Source: Rhodocyclaceae bacterium (GTDB taxonomy: Bacteria > Pseudomonadota > Gammaproteobacteria > Burkholderiales > Rhodocyclaceae). Taken from it: a stretch of DNA of 6,677 nt. Below, in pieces: positions 1 through 6,046 of this stretch (position 1 is its first letter; each line of letters opens with the position of its first letter). The position numbers and the translations under genes are program-made. The notes under the pieces were generated by a model. The model was not told the origin of the DNA. It made no database searches and saw nothing but the letters and a program-made list of their open reading frames with translations. The stretch spans positions 1-6,677 of the forward strand of contig DAIEEM010000200.1 of the NCBI GenBank assembly GCA_027325905.1, read 5' to 3'.

Positions 1-354
1 CAGCACGACATAGGCGATGCGTTCGCCGGCCTTGCCGACGAGCGTCGCCAGTTCCTCGCGCCAGGCCGGATGGGTGACATCGTGGATGCGTGCGCCGAGA
101 CGATCGAATTTGTTGTCGGCGCTCATGACGAGTGTAGCGACCATGTCGGCGTGCTCGCGTTCGCGGCCGGCGGCGGCGCCGTCCTCGCAGTCGCCGGTGA
201 CGTCGAAGATCGGCCCGAGTTCGGCCTGGATATGGAGCGCCTTGCGGATGAGCTTTTCGCTGCCGGCGTAGTGCTCGCAGGCGGCAAGCGCCGGGAAGGG
301 CTTCCCGGCGCCCTGGTAGAGCGCTTGGGCGGGATGGAGTGGAGAGACGCTCAT
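1..354 (-). CDS. HpcH/HpaI aldolase/citrate lyase (CitE-like) family protein, N-terminal part, cut by window edge
   Basis: The minus strand is open from an ATG at 354 to the window edge, giving 118 in-frame codons beginning MSVSPLHPAQALYQGAGKPF. The segment with FDVTGDCEDGAA (about residues 50-61) resembles the acidic metal-binding stretch of the CitE/malyl-CoA lyase/HpcH TIM-barrel superfamily. The opening also resembles proteins I recall encoded beside mdh in betaproteobacteria. Members cleave or form C-C bonds of (often CoA-linked) 2- or 3-hydroxyacids with Mg2+; the substrate here cannot be read. Only 21 bp separate it from the mdh stop and no terminator is visible, so it is probably the second gene of the mdh operon. 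No strong Shine-Dalgarno precedes the ATG. The C-terminal two-thirds lies outside the window. Family is fairly secure, function is not. Confidence 0.78.
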   Translation of the reverse strand, partial: MSVSPLHPAQALYQGAGKPFPALAACEHYAGSEKLIRKALHIQAELGPIFDVTGDCEDGAAAGREREHADMVATLVMSADNKFDRLGARIHDVTHPAWREELATLVGKAGERIAYVVL

Positions 355-375
355 GCCGTTCCGCCCGCTACCGGA

Positions 376-1365
376 TCAGCCTAGCAGATCCTTGACGCCA
401 TCGCGCTCTTCGGTGAGTTCCTTGAGCGTGAAGTCCATCTTCTCGCGCGAGAAGGCGTCGATTTCGAGACCCTTGACGACTTCCCACTTGCCGTCGGCGC
501 AGGTGCAGGGCATACCGTAGACCATGCCTTCGGGGATGCCGTAGGAGCCGTCGGAGACGACGCCCATGGTGACCCACTTGCCGTTGGTGCCGGTATTCCA
601 GTCGCGCATGTGGCCGATGGCGGCGTTGGCGGCGGAGGCGGCCGAAGACAGGCCGCGCGCTTCGATAATGGCGGCGCCGCGCTTGCCGACCTTTGGGATG
701 TAGTCGTTCTTGTACCAGGCTTCGTCGTTGACGAGCGCCGGTGCGGCCTTGCCGGCGACGGTGGCGAAGCGGATGTCCGGGTACATCGTCGGCGAGTGGT
801 TGCCCCATACGACCATCTTTTCGACGTCGGTCACCGATGCGTGGGTCCGTGCGGCGAGTTGGGAGACGGCGCGGTTGTGGTCGAGGCGCATCATCGAGGT
901 GAAGGCGGTCTTCGGCAGGCTTTTCGCCGTGTTCATGGTGATCAGCGCGTTGGTATTGGCGGGGTTGCCGACGACGATGAGCTTGAGGTCGCGGGCGGCG
1001 ACTTCATCGATGGCCTTGCCTTGCGCGGTGAATATCTTGGCGTTCTCGAGCAGCAGATCCTTGCGCTCCATGCCGGGACCGCGCGGGCGGGCGCCGACGA
1101 GCAGCGCCTGCTGGGCGTCCTTGAAGGCGACCATGGGATCGGCGGTGCCGATCATGTCGGCGAGCAGCGGAAACGCACAGTCTTCGAGTTCCATCATGAC
1201 GCCCTTCAAGGCCTGCTGGGCCTTGTCCATGGGCAATTCCAGCATCTGCAGGATGACGGGCTGATCCTTGCCGAGCATTTCGCCGCTGGCGATACGGAAC
1301 AACAGGGCGTAACCGATTTGTCCGGCGGCGCCGGTCACGGCAACTCGAACGGGGGCTTTGGCCAT
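376..1365 (-). CDS. mdh: Malate dehydrogenase (NAD-dependent)
   Basis: This gene encodes a 329-residue malate dehydrogenase, a cytosolic TCA enzyme interconverting malate and oxaloacetate with NAD(H). It is of the longer type usual in betaproteobacteria. The Rossmann glycine motif GAAGQIG is at residues 12-18. The active-site loop RPRGPGMER (93-101) carries substrate-binding Arg95 and Arg101. Asp162 and Arg165 lie in RLDHNRA, and the proton-relay His190 is in WGNHSPT. All expected catalytic residues are present. An open frame extends upstream to 1458, but the protein starts at the second of two tandem ATGs (1365): the Shine-Dalgarno AAGGAG at 1377-1372 is 6 nt from it and only 3 nt from the ATG at 1368, and homologs start with M-x-K-A-P. 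It is divergent from the GntR regulator and upstream of the CitE-like gene. Both strands are open here, but the plus-strand frame is a GC-driven shadow. Confidence 0.97.
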   Translation of the reverse strand: MAKAPVRVAVTGAAGQIGYALLFRIASGEMLGKDQPVILQMLELPMDKAQQALKGVMMELEDCAFPLLADMIGTADPMVAFKDAQQALLVGARPRGPGMERKDLLLENAKIFTAQGKAIDEVAARDLKLIVVGNPANTNALITMNTAKSLPKTAFTSMMRLDHNRAVSQLAARTHASVTDVEKMVVWGNHSPTMYPDIRFATVAGKAAPALVNDEAWYKNDYIPKVGKRGAAIIEARGLSSAASAANAAIGHMRDWNTGTNGKWVTMGVVSDGSYGIPEGMVYGMPCTCADGKWEVVKGLEIDAFSREKMDFTLKELTEERDGVKDLLG

Positions 1366-1371
1366 CATGGA

Positions 1372-1377
1372 CTCCTT
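1372..1377 (-). promoter_or_regulatory. mdh Shine-Dalgarno (decides the start)
   Basis: On the minus strand this reads AAGGAG. It lies 6 nt before the ATG at 1365 and 3 nt before the ATG at 1368, so the former is the better start. Confidence 0.75.
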
Positions 1378-1479
1378 GACGAGGGTTGGGGTGAAAACTC
1401 GATATCGTGCCGGGCCTGGCCGCGCCGAAAGAGAAGATCGGGACGAGGGCGCCGTCAACGCGGGCTAAATAGTTGTGGG

Positions 1480-1509
1480 ATGGTAGCCCGTTCCCTTTGG
1501 ATGTGTCAA
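1480..1509 (-). promoter_or_regulatory. Probable sigma70 promoter of mdh
   Basis: On the minus strand there is a perfect -35 TTGACA (1509-1504), an 18-bp spacer and a -10-like TACCAT (1485-1480; 4 of 6 consensus). Transcription would begin near 1473 and give a leader of about 108 nt before the mdh ATG. The -35 box overlaps the -35 of the divergent regulator promoter. The 24-bp palindrome begins 7 bp upstream of it, where a bound regulator could touch RNA polymerase. Assignment is by eye only. Confidence 0.55.
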
Positions 1510-1531
1510 TAACTAACTTATGTCTTATAAA
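1503..1531 (+). promoter_or_regulatory. Probable sigma70 promoter of the GntR regulator gene
   Basis: The -35-like GTGTCA (1503-1508; 4 of 6) and -10-like TATAAA (1526-1531; 5 of 6) are separated by 17 bp. The start would be near 1538, with a leader of about 48 nt to the ATG at 1586. The -10 box lies inside the inverted repeat, so a protein bound there would block this promoter; this fits autorepression. Confidence 0.5.
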
Positions 1532-1540
1532 AGACATAAG
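1517..1540. promoter_or_regulatory. Perfect inverted repeat, likely operator of the adjacent GntR regulator
   Basis: Two 10-bp arms, CTTATGTCTT (1517-1526) and AAGACATAAG (1531-1540), are exact reverse complements around a 4-bp ATAA spacer. The site lies in the AT-rich gap between mdh and the divergent regulator gene. It overlaps the regulator's -10 box and abuts the upstream side of the mdh -35. GntR-family dimers bind short palindromes, often beside their own gene. That it is this protein's site is inference. With only A and T in the loop and no following T-tract, it does not look like a terminator. Confidence 0.7.
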
Positions 1541-1585
1541 ATGATGTATGGACGTCGATAAAATTTTGTGTTTCAATGCGAACCC

Positions 1586-2314
1586 ATGGCGCAAGAGTCC
1601 CCGACTTTCAGTCCCCTGTACCGGCAAATCAAGGGCTTGATCCTGCAAGCCCTGGAAGCCGGCGAATGGCGTCCCGGCGAGGCTATACCGTCGGAGATCG
1701 AACTTGCAAGCCGCTTCAGCGTCAGCCAGGGAACGGTGCGTAAGGCCATCGACGAGATGGCGGCCGAGAATCTGCTGTTGCGCCGCCAGGGCAAGGGCAC
1801 TTTCGTCGCCTCGCATTCCGATCCGCGTGCGTTCTTCCGTTTCCTGCGCCTGGTGCCGCTGAAGGGCGGCATCGAGCAATCGACGAGCATCCCGCTCGAA
1901 TGCTGGCGGGCCAAGGCAGGTCAGGAGGCGGCGCGCACGTTGGGCATCAAGCTCGGTGATCCGATCATCATCGTGCGTCGCTTGCTGCAATTCTCCGCCA
2001 AGCCCGTCGTCGTCGACGAAATCTACCTGCCGGGCGAGACTTTCGCCGGCCTCAGCCTTGATGTGCTCAAGGATTCCCACGGCAGCCTTTACAGCCTGTT
2101 TGAGTCGCGCTTCGGCGTGCGCATGATCCGCGCCGAGGAGCGCATTCGCGCCGTGGCGGCCGATCGCGCCACGGCGGAGTTGCTGCGCGTGACCGAAGGC
2201 AGTCCGTTGTTGTCCGTCGAGCGGGTCAGCTATACCTATGGTGATAGGCCGGTGGAGTGGCGCCGCGGCTTGTATTCGACCGCGGATCATTGCTATTACA
2301 ACGATCTCGGCTGA
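1586..2314 (+). CDS. GntR-family (HutC/UTRA subfamily) transcriptional regulator
   Basis: This is a 242-residue cytoplasmic DNA-binding regulator. Residues about 8-75 form the GntR winged helix: SPLYRQIKGLI, the PGEAIPSEIELASRFSVSQG helix-turn-helix region, TVRKAIDEMAAENLL, and the wing RRQGKGTFVA. The rest (about 90-235) resembles a UTRA ligand-binding domain, including EIYLPG, AEERIRAV, GSPLLSVERVSYTYGDRPVEWRR and a terminal Y-S-T-A-D-H-C-Y-Y pattern. Its place between mdh and sdhC-gltA suggests control of TCA genes by a carboxylate or other central metabolite, but the ligand is unknown. An in-frame GTG at 1568 would add six residues; ATG 1586 is preferred because homologs I recall start shortly before S-P-L-Y. 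Neither start has a clear Shine-Dalgarno, suggesting weak translation. Family assignment is secure. Confidence 0.93.
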   Translation: MAQESPTFSPLYRQIKGLILQALEAGEWRPGEAIPSEIELASRFSVSQGTVRKAIDEMAAENLLLRRQGKGTFVASHSDPRAFFRFLRLVPLKGGIEQSTSIPLECWRAKAGQEAARTLGIKLGDPIIIVRRLLQFSAKPVVVDEIYLPGETFAGLSLDVLKDSHGSLYSLFESRFGVRMIRAEERIRAVAADRATAELLRVTEGSPLLSVERVSYTYGDRPVEWRRGLYSTADHCYYNDLG

Positions 2315-2338
2315 CGCGCGCCGGCGAGAGTTTATAAT
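2311..2338 (+). promoter_or_regulatory. Probable sigma70 promoter of the sdhCDAB-sdhE-gltA operon
   Basis: A consensus -10 TATAAT (2333-2338) lies 16 bp after a -35-like CTGACG (2311-2316; 4 of 6), which overlaps the stop codon of the regulator gene. Transcription would start near 2345, giving a leader of about 70 nt before sdhC. The sdh operon therefore probably has its own promoter besides read-through from the regulator. No copy of the 24-bp palindrome is seen here. Confidence 0.65.
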
Positions 2339-2413
2339 CACAACTTTTTCTGACGGGTTAAGCGGCGTTTATGCGGTTCGATTGTGCGCCGTGTCATTAC
2401 GGGAGTTCAATCT

Positions 2414-2806
2414 ATGAGTGAGATAACCAAGCAACGGCCCAAGTTCCTGAATCTGGTGGCAATAAGACTCCCCCTGGCGGGTTTTGCCTCCATATTGCAC
2501 CGCGTCAGCGGCATCGGCATGTTCCTGATGCTGCCGCTGCTGATCTGGCTGTTGCAGCTTTCCCTCGGCTCGGCGGAGAGCTTCGAGGCGCTGAAATCGG
2601 TCGTTGCCAATCCTCTCGTCAAGCTGATCCTCCTTGGCCTGTTGTGGGCCTTCCTGCATCACTTCTGCATGGGCATCCGCATCCTGTTGATCGACGTCCA
2701 GATCGGTGTCGAAAAGGAACAGGCGTGCACCTCGGCCAAGGCGGTGCTGGCGGTGAGCCTGGCGCTGACAGCGGTCCTCGGCCTGAAACTTCTGGGAGCC
2801 TACTGA
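2414..2806 (+). CDS. sdhC: Succinate dehydrogenase cytochrome b556 subunit
   Basis: SdhC is a 130-residue inner-membrane anchor of complex II that binds heme b and ubiquinone together with SdhD. Three hydrophobic helices are visible, about residues 28-50, 66-90 and 107-128. SILHRVSG (26-33) carries Ser26 and Arg30, matching quinone-site residues Ser27 and Arg31 of E. coli SdhC. HHFCMGIR (82-89) carries His83, which aligns with the E. coli heme ligand His84. The start is ATG 2414, preceded by GGGAG (2401-2405) at 8 nt; this gives a length close to the 129 residues of E. coli. A GTG at 2384 would add ten residues unlike the family. The sdhD start follows one base after the stop, so translation is probably coupled. 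Confidence 0.95.
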   Translation: MSEITKQRPKFLNLVAIRLPLAGFASILHRVSGIGMFLMLPLLIWLLQLSLGSAESFEALKSVVANPLVKLILLGLLWAFLHHFCMGIRILLIDVQIGVEKEQACTSAKAVLAVSLALTAVLGLKLLGAY

Positions 2807-2807
2807 T

Positions 2808-3146
2808 ATGAACCGCATCGTCGTCGGAGCCCATTACGGCCTCAAGGATTGGCTGGCTCAGCGCGTCACCGCCGTCGTCATGGCGCTCTATACCTTGCTG
2901 ATGATCGTCGCCGTGCCGACGGTCGACGGCTACGAAGGCTGGCGTGCGCTGATGTCGCATGGCCTCATCCGTTTCGCCACCTTCGTGTTCATCATCAGTC
3001 TTTGCTACCACGCCTGGGTCGGCGTGCGCGACATCTGGATGGACTATGTCAAACCGACAGCCGTGCGCCTGATGCTGCACGTGCTGACGCTCCTCGCCCT
3101 GGTCGGCTACGCTGGCTGGGCGATCCAGGTCATTTGGAGGCTATGA
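2808..3146 (+). CDS. sdhD: Succinate dehydrogenase hydrophobic membrane anchor subunit
   Basis: SdhD is the 112-residue second membrane anchor of complex II. Three likely helices lie near residues 15-36, 52-74 and 86-109. The family pattern [10 protein letters not shown] appears at 14-23. [17 protein letters not shown] (67-83) contains His68, matching the heme-b ligand His71 of E. coli, and Tyr80, matching the quinone-site Tyr83. The ATG has GGGAG 9 nt upstream (2794-2798), inside the end of sdhC. Its TGA overlaps the sdhA ATG as ATGA (3143-3146), a typical coupling that helps keep subunit ratios even. Nothing is missing or truncated. Confidence 0.95.
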   Translation: MNRIVVGAHYGLKDWLAQRVTAVVMALYTLLMIVAVPTVDGYEGWRALMSHGLIRFATFVFIISLCYHAWVGVRDIWMDYVKPTAVRLMLHVLTLLALVGYAGWAIQVIWRL

Positions 3147-4936
3147 ACGTGAAATACACGGTCCGCAAATTCGATGCAGTGATCGTCGGCGCCGGCGGCG
3201 CCGGCCTGCGCGCTGCGATTCAACTCTCCGAGGCCGGCCTCAAGACGGCCGTCATTTCCAAGGTATTCCCGACCCGTTCCCATACCGTTGCCGCCCAGGG
3301 CGGCGTCGCCGCTTCGCTCGGCAACTCCGAGGAAGATCATTGGCATTGGCACATGTACGACACCATCAAGGGCTCGGACTGGCTCGGCGACCAGGACGCC
3401 ATCGAGTTCATGTGCCGCAAGGCCAATGAGGTCGTCGTCGAACTCGAACATTACGGCATGCCATTCGACCGCACCGATGCCGGCAAGATCTACCAGCGTC
3501 CGTTCGGCGGCCATATGTCGAACTTCGGCGAGAAGCCCGTGCGCCGCTCCTGCGCTGCCGCCGACCGCACCGGCCACGCCATGCTGCATGCGATGTACCA
3601 GCGCAACGTCAAGGCCAACACGCAGTTCTTCGTCGAATGGCAGGCGCTGGACCTGGTCCGCGACGCCGAGGGCGAGGTGCTGGGCGTCACCGCGATGGAC
3701 ATGGAAACCGGCGAGATCGTCGTCTTCCACGCCAAGGCCACCATCTTCGCCACCGGCGGCGCCGGCCGCATCTTCTACAGTTCGACCAATGCCTTCATCA
3801 ACACCGGCGACGGCCTCGGCATGGCGGCACGCGCGGGCATCCCGCTCGAGGATCTCGAATTCTGGCAATTCCATCCTACCGGCGTGGCCGGCGCCGGCGT
3901 GCTCATCACCGAAGGCGTGCGCGGCGAAGGCGGCATCCTGCGGAACTCGCAGGGCGAGCGTTTCATGGAACGCTATGCGCCGAACGCCAAGGACCTCGCC
4001 TCGCGCGACGTCGTCTCGCGCGCCATGACCACCGAGATCAACGAAGGCCGCGGCTGCGGGCCGCACAAGGACTTCGTGCTGCTCGACATCACCCACCTGC
4101 CGCCCGAGACCATCATGAAGCGCCTGCCCGGCATTCACGAGATCGCGCTGCAGTTCGCCGGCGTCGATGCGCTCAAGGAACCGATCCCGGTGGTGCCGAC
4201 CGCGCACTACCAGATGGGCGGCATCCCGACCAATTACCACGGCCAGGTCGTGGCGCCGCAGGGCAGCAGCCAGAACGTCGCCGTGCCGGGCTTCTACGCC
4301 GCCGGCGAATGCGCCTGTGCCTCGGTGCATGGCGCCAACCGTCTCGGTACCAATTCGCTGCTCGACCTCCTGGTATTCGGCAAGTCCGCCGGCGAGTCCG
4401 CCGTGGATCAGCTCAAGAAGTCGCCCAAGGCGCACAAGGAACTGCACCAGGAGTCGATCGACAAGACCCTGGCGCGCCTGGACCGCCTCGACGGCCAGAA
4501 GGACGGCGCCAGCGTGCACGAGACGCGGCTGACCCTGCAGCGCACGATGCAGAACCACTGCGGCGTGTTCCGCTTCGCCGACAAGCTCAAGGAAGGCGTG
4601 CAGAAGATACTCGATGTCCAAAAGGACGTGCAGCGCACCGAGATCAAGGACAAGTCCAAGGTCTTCAACACGGCGCGCATCGAGGCGCTGGAACTCGACA
4701 ACCTGATCGAGGTCGCCGTGGCGACGATGATCTCCGCCGAGGCGCGCAAGGAAAGCCGCGGCGCCCACGTCCGCGACGATGCGCCGGACACGCCGGCCAA
4801 TCCCAATGGCCGCGACGACAAGAATTGGCTCAAGCACACGTTGTGGTTCAAGGAGGGCAACCGTCTCGACTACAAGTCCGTGAAATTGACTCCGCTGACC
4901 GTCGAGAGCATCGCGCTTAAGACGCGCGCTTACTGA
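3143..4936 (+). CDS. sdhA: Succinate dehydrogenase flavoprotein subunit
   Basis: SdhA is the 597-residue catalytic subunit of complex II, oxidising succinate to fumarate at the cytoplasmic face of the inner membrane. It has the FAD-binding GAGGAG (16-21) and SHTVAAQGG with His47, the site of covalent FAD attachment (E. coli His45). Active-site residues aligned by eye to E. coli are His244 in FHPTG, Thr256-Glu257 in [10 protein letters not shown], Arg288 in SRDVVSR, His355 in AHYQMGG and Arg400 in HGANRLG. The capping and C-terminal helical domains ([18 protein letters not shown]) are complete. ATG 3143 overlaps the sdhD stop, but GGAGG (3136-3140) is only 2 nt away; an in-frame GTG at 3149 has better spacing (8 nt), so the first two residues are uncertain. 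A frame open upstream to 2849 merely overlaps sdhD. Confidence 0.97.
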   Translation: MNVKYTVRKFDAVIVGAGGAGLRAAIQLSEAGLKTAVISKVFPTRSHTVAAQGGVAASLGNSEEDHWHWHMYDTIKGSDWLGDQDAIEFMCRKANEVVVELEHYGMPFDRTDAGKIYQRPFGGHMSNFGEKPVRRSCAAADRTGHAMLHAMYQRNVKANTQFFVEWQALDLVRDAEGEVLGVTAMDMETGEIVVFHAKATIFATGGAGRIFYSSTNAFINTGDGLGMAARAGIPLEDLEFWQFHPTGVAGAGVLITEGVRGEGGILRNSQGERFMERYAPNAKDLASRDVVSRAMTTEINEGRGCGPHKDFVLLDITHLPPETIMKRLPGIHEIALQFAGVDALKEPIPVVPTAHYQMGGIPTNYHGQVVAPQGSSQNVAVPGFYAAGECACASVHGANRLGTNSLLDLLVFGKSAGESAVDQLKKSPKAHKELHQESIDKTLARLDRLDGQKDGASVHETRLTLQRTMQNHCGVFRFADKLKEGVQKILDVQKDVQRTEIKDKSKVFNTARIEALELDNLIEVAVATMISAEARKESRGAHVRDDAPDTPANPNGRDDKNWLKHTLWFKEGNRLDYKSVKLTPLTVESIALKTRAY

Positions 4937-4947
4937 AAGAGGCAAGC

Positions 4948-5028
4948 ATGACCCCCCACGCGCACATTCGTTCGCTGCCCCCCATGGGGGGGCGCACGCC
5001 CTCTCGGGGCGGCCCTTCGAGGACATGA
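4948..5028 (+). CDS. Short leader ORF coupled to sdhB, probably made by repeat insertion
   Basis: An ATG at 4948 with a good Shine-Dalgarno (AGAGG, 4938-4942, 5 nt spacing) opens a 26-codon frame through the repeat, starting MTPHAHIRSLPPMGGRTPSR. Its TGA (5026-5028) overlaps an sdhB ATG (5025) as ATGA. The peptide is low-complexity and resembles nothing I know. The likely reading is that this site was the original sdhB ribosome-binding site and start before the repeat arrived. Ribosomes may still load here and pass to sdhB by termination-reinitiation. Translation is unproven and a peptide function is unlikely. Confidence 0.35.
   Translation: MTPHAHIRSLPPMGGRTPSRGGPSRT
5018..5023 (+). promoter_or_regulatory. 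sdhB Shine-Dalgarno at the repeat edge (decides the start)
   Basis: CGAGGA lies 7 nt before ATG 5031 but only 1 nt before ATG 5025, so initiation at 5031 is favoured. The site lies within the 77-bp repeat unit, so sdhB seems to use a ribosome-binding site supplied by the insertion. Confidence 0.6.
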
Positions 5029-5030
5029 CG

Positions 5031-5747
5031 ATGACTACACGCAACATTCAATTCAAGATCTACCGCTACGATCCGGACAAGGATGCCAAGCCGTACATGC
5101 AGGACATCTCGGTCGACATCGACGCCACCGACCGCAAGCTGCTCGACGTCATGGTCAAGCTCAAGGCCAAGGACGATTCCATCGCCTTCCGCCGCTCCTG
5201 CCGCGAGGGCGTCTGCGGTTCCGATGCGCTGAACATCAACGGCAAGAACGGGCTGGCCTGCCTTACCGCCATCGACTCGCTGCCGATCGACAAACCGATC
5301 GTGCTGCGGCCGCTGCCCGGCCTGCCGGTAATCCGCGACCTCATCGTCGACATGACGCAGTTCTTCAAGCAATACCACTCGATCAAGCCCTACCTCATCA
5401 ACAACGATCCGCCGCCGGAGCGCGAACGGCTGCAGTCGCCGGAAGATCGCGAGGAGTTGAACGGCCTCTACGAGTGCATCCTTTGCGCCTGCTGCTCGAC
5501 GTCCTGCCCGTCGTTCTGGTGGAACCCCGACAAGTTCGTCGGCCCGGCCGGCCTGCTGGCCGCCTACCGCTTCATCGCCGACACGCGCGACCAGGCTACC
5601 AGCGAGCGCCTCGACGATCTCGACGATCCCTACCGCCTGTTCCGCTGCCACACCATCATGAACTGCGTCGACGTCTGCCCGAAGGGACTCAATCCCACCA
5701 AGGCCATCGGCAAGATCAAGGACATGATGGTCAAGCGGGCGATCTGA
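5031..5747 (+). CDS. sdhB: Succinate dehydrogenase iron-sulfur subunit
   Basis: SdhB is 238 residues, the same as E. coli SdhB, and passes electrons from FAD to quinone through three Fe-S clusters. The N-terminal ferredoxin domain holds Cys57, Cys62, Asp65 and Cys77 in SCREGVCGSDALNINGKNGLAC for the [2Fe-2S] cluster. The C-terminal domain has CILCACCSTSCP with Cys149, Cys152 and Cys155 ([4Fe-4S]) and Cys159 ([3Fe-4S]). RCHTIMNCVDVCPKG supplies Cys206, Cys212 and Cys216, plus His207. All match E. coli positions almost exactly. The start at 5031 is chosen by Shine-Dalgarno spacing; ATG 5025 in the same frame would add Met-Thr and overlaps the leader ORF stop. Unlike the other sdh junctions, it is separated from the gene before it (sdhA) by 94 bp, because a repeat lies between. 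sdhE starts 4 bp after the stop. Confidence 0.96.
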   Translation: MTTRNIQFKIYRYDPDKDAKPYMQDISVDIDATDRKLLDVMVKLKAKDDSIAFRRSCREGVCGSDALNINGKNGLACLTAIDSLPIDKPIVLRPLPGLPVIRDLIVDMTQFFKQYHSIKPYLINNDPPPERERLQSPEDREELNGLYECILCACCSTSCPSFWWNPDKFVGPAGLLAAYRFIADTRDQATSERLDDLDDPYRLFRCHTIMNCVDVCPKGLNPTKAIGKIKDMMVKRAI

Positions 5748-5751
5748 CGAC

Positions 5752-6021
5752 ATGAGCGAACAACAGCGCGTCCGCCGCGAAAGATTACGCTGGCACTGCC
5801 GGCGGGCGCTGCTGGAGTTGGACATCGTTTTCCAGCGTTTCTGGGCGCGCTAGGGCGATGAGTTGGACGATGCGACCGCTACCGCGCTGGAGCGGTTGCT
5901 CGAACTGGAAGACCACGATTTATGGGAGTTGGTGAGCGGACGCACGGCGACGGACGATCCGCAATTAAAAGGCATGGTCGACAGCCTGCGCACATTGGGC
6001 GCGGCGGACGGCCATCGTTAG
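5752..6021 (+). pseudogene. sdhE: SdhE-type FAD assembly factor with in-frame amber stop
   Basis: The frame reads MSEQQRVRRERLRWHCRRAL and continues LELDIVFQRFWAR, then a TAG at codon 34 (5851-5853), then GDELDDATATALERLLELED and HDLWELVSGRTATDDPQL to a TAG at 6019-6021. Both halves match the small SdhE/YgfY family (about 80-95 residues), which aids covalent FAD attachment to SdhA, and lie in one frame; so the defect is a single nonsense change, perhaps from CAG or TAC. The family RGxxE motif here is R-A-L-L-E (residues 18-22), with Ala for the conserved Gly. Rare codons (AGA, two TTA) contrast with neighbouring genes. Position between sdhB and gltA is typical. An in-frame TTG (5863) after AGGG might reinitiate but would lack the RGxxE motif. 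It may be a true pseudogene, a sequencing error or read-through. Confidence 0.82.
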
Positions 6022-6046
6022 ACTCAACCTCGCAGAGGGTTCTCAA

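Larger units (their letters stand above)
4947..5029. repeat. GC-rich palindromic dispersed repeat with flanking CATGAC direct repeats
   Basis: Between sdhA and sdhB lies a non-coding-looking block with C and G runs. Its centre is the palindrome CCCCCCATGGGGGG (4978-4991), preceded by CACGCGCACATTCGTTCGCTG and followed by CGCACGCC, CTCTCGGGGCGGCCC. I recall very similar GC-rich elements, with a C-run/G-run core and a GGGGCGGCCC tail, scattered between genes in Burkholderiales and Rhodocyclales; this is from memory, not a search. The block is bounded by CATGAC at 4947-4952 and again at 5024-5029, a 77-bp period that looks like a target-site duplication or a recombination footprint. It could also form an RNA hairpin within the sdh message. 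Confidence 0.72.

Noticed and set aside
17..384. Plus-strand frames at 17-271 and 70-384
   Set aside because: They are antisense to the CitE-like lyase gene, whose minus-strand translation is family-like.
610..1512. Plus-strand open frame opposite mdh
   Set aside because: Antisense shadow of mdh with biased composition; it also crosses the mdh promoter region.
1541..1561. Six-codon frame upstream of the regulator (ATG 1541 to TAA 1561)
   Set aside because: Too short, without a ribosome-binding site or regulatory codon pattern; it only limits upstream extension of the regulator gene.
1004..2341. 445-codon minus-strand frame spanning mdh, the intergenic gap and the regulator gene
   Set aside because: It overlaps two well-supported genes in other frames, and the operator and promoters lie inside it; no domain is recognisable.
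2315..2360. A second regulator operator around the sdhC TATAAT (GTT-N9-AAC)
   Set aside because: The arms are only 3 bp and do not match the 10-bp arms of the clear palindrome.
4978..4991. Rho-independent terminator between sdhA and sdhB
   Set aside because: The C-run/G-run palindrome has almost no loop and no following T-tract, and the operon continues with sdhB.
3107..5047. A 646-codon open frame on the minus strand across all of sdhA
   Set aside because: It is fully antisense to a clear, motif-rich sdhA and has Val/Ala/Arg/His-rich composition typical of a GC-rich shadow frame; no family motif is seen.
5858..5935. Restart of translation at the ATG just after the sdhE amber codon
   Set aside because: This ATG is out of the sdhE frame and yields 25 codons unlike SdhE; only a TTG at 5863 is in frame and it would lack the RGxxE motif.
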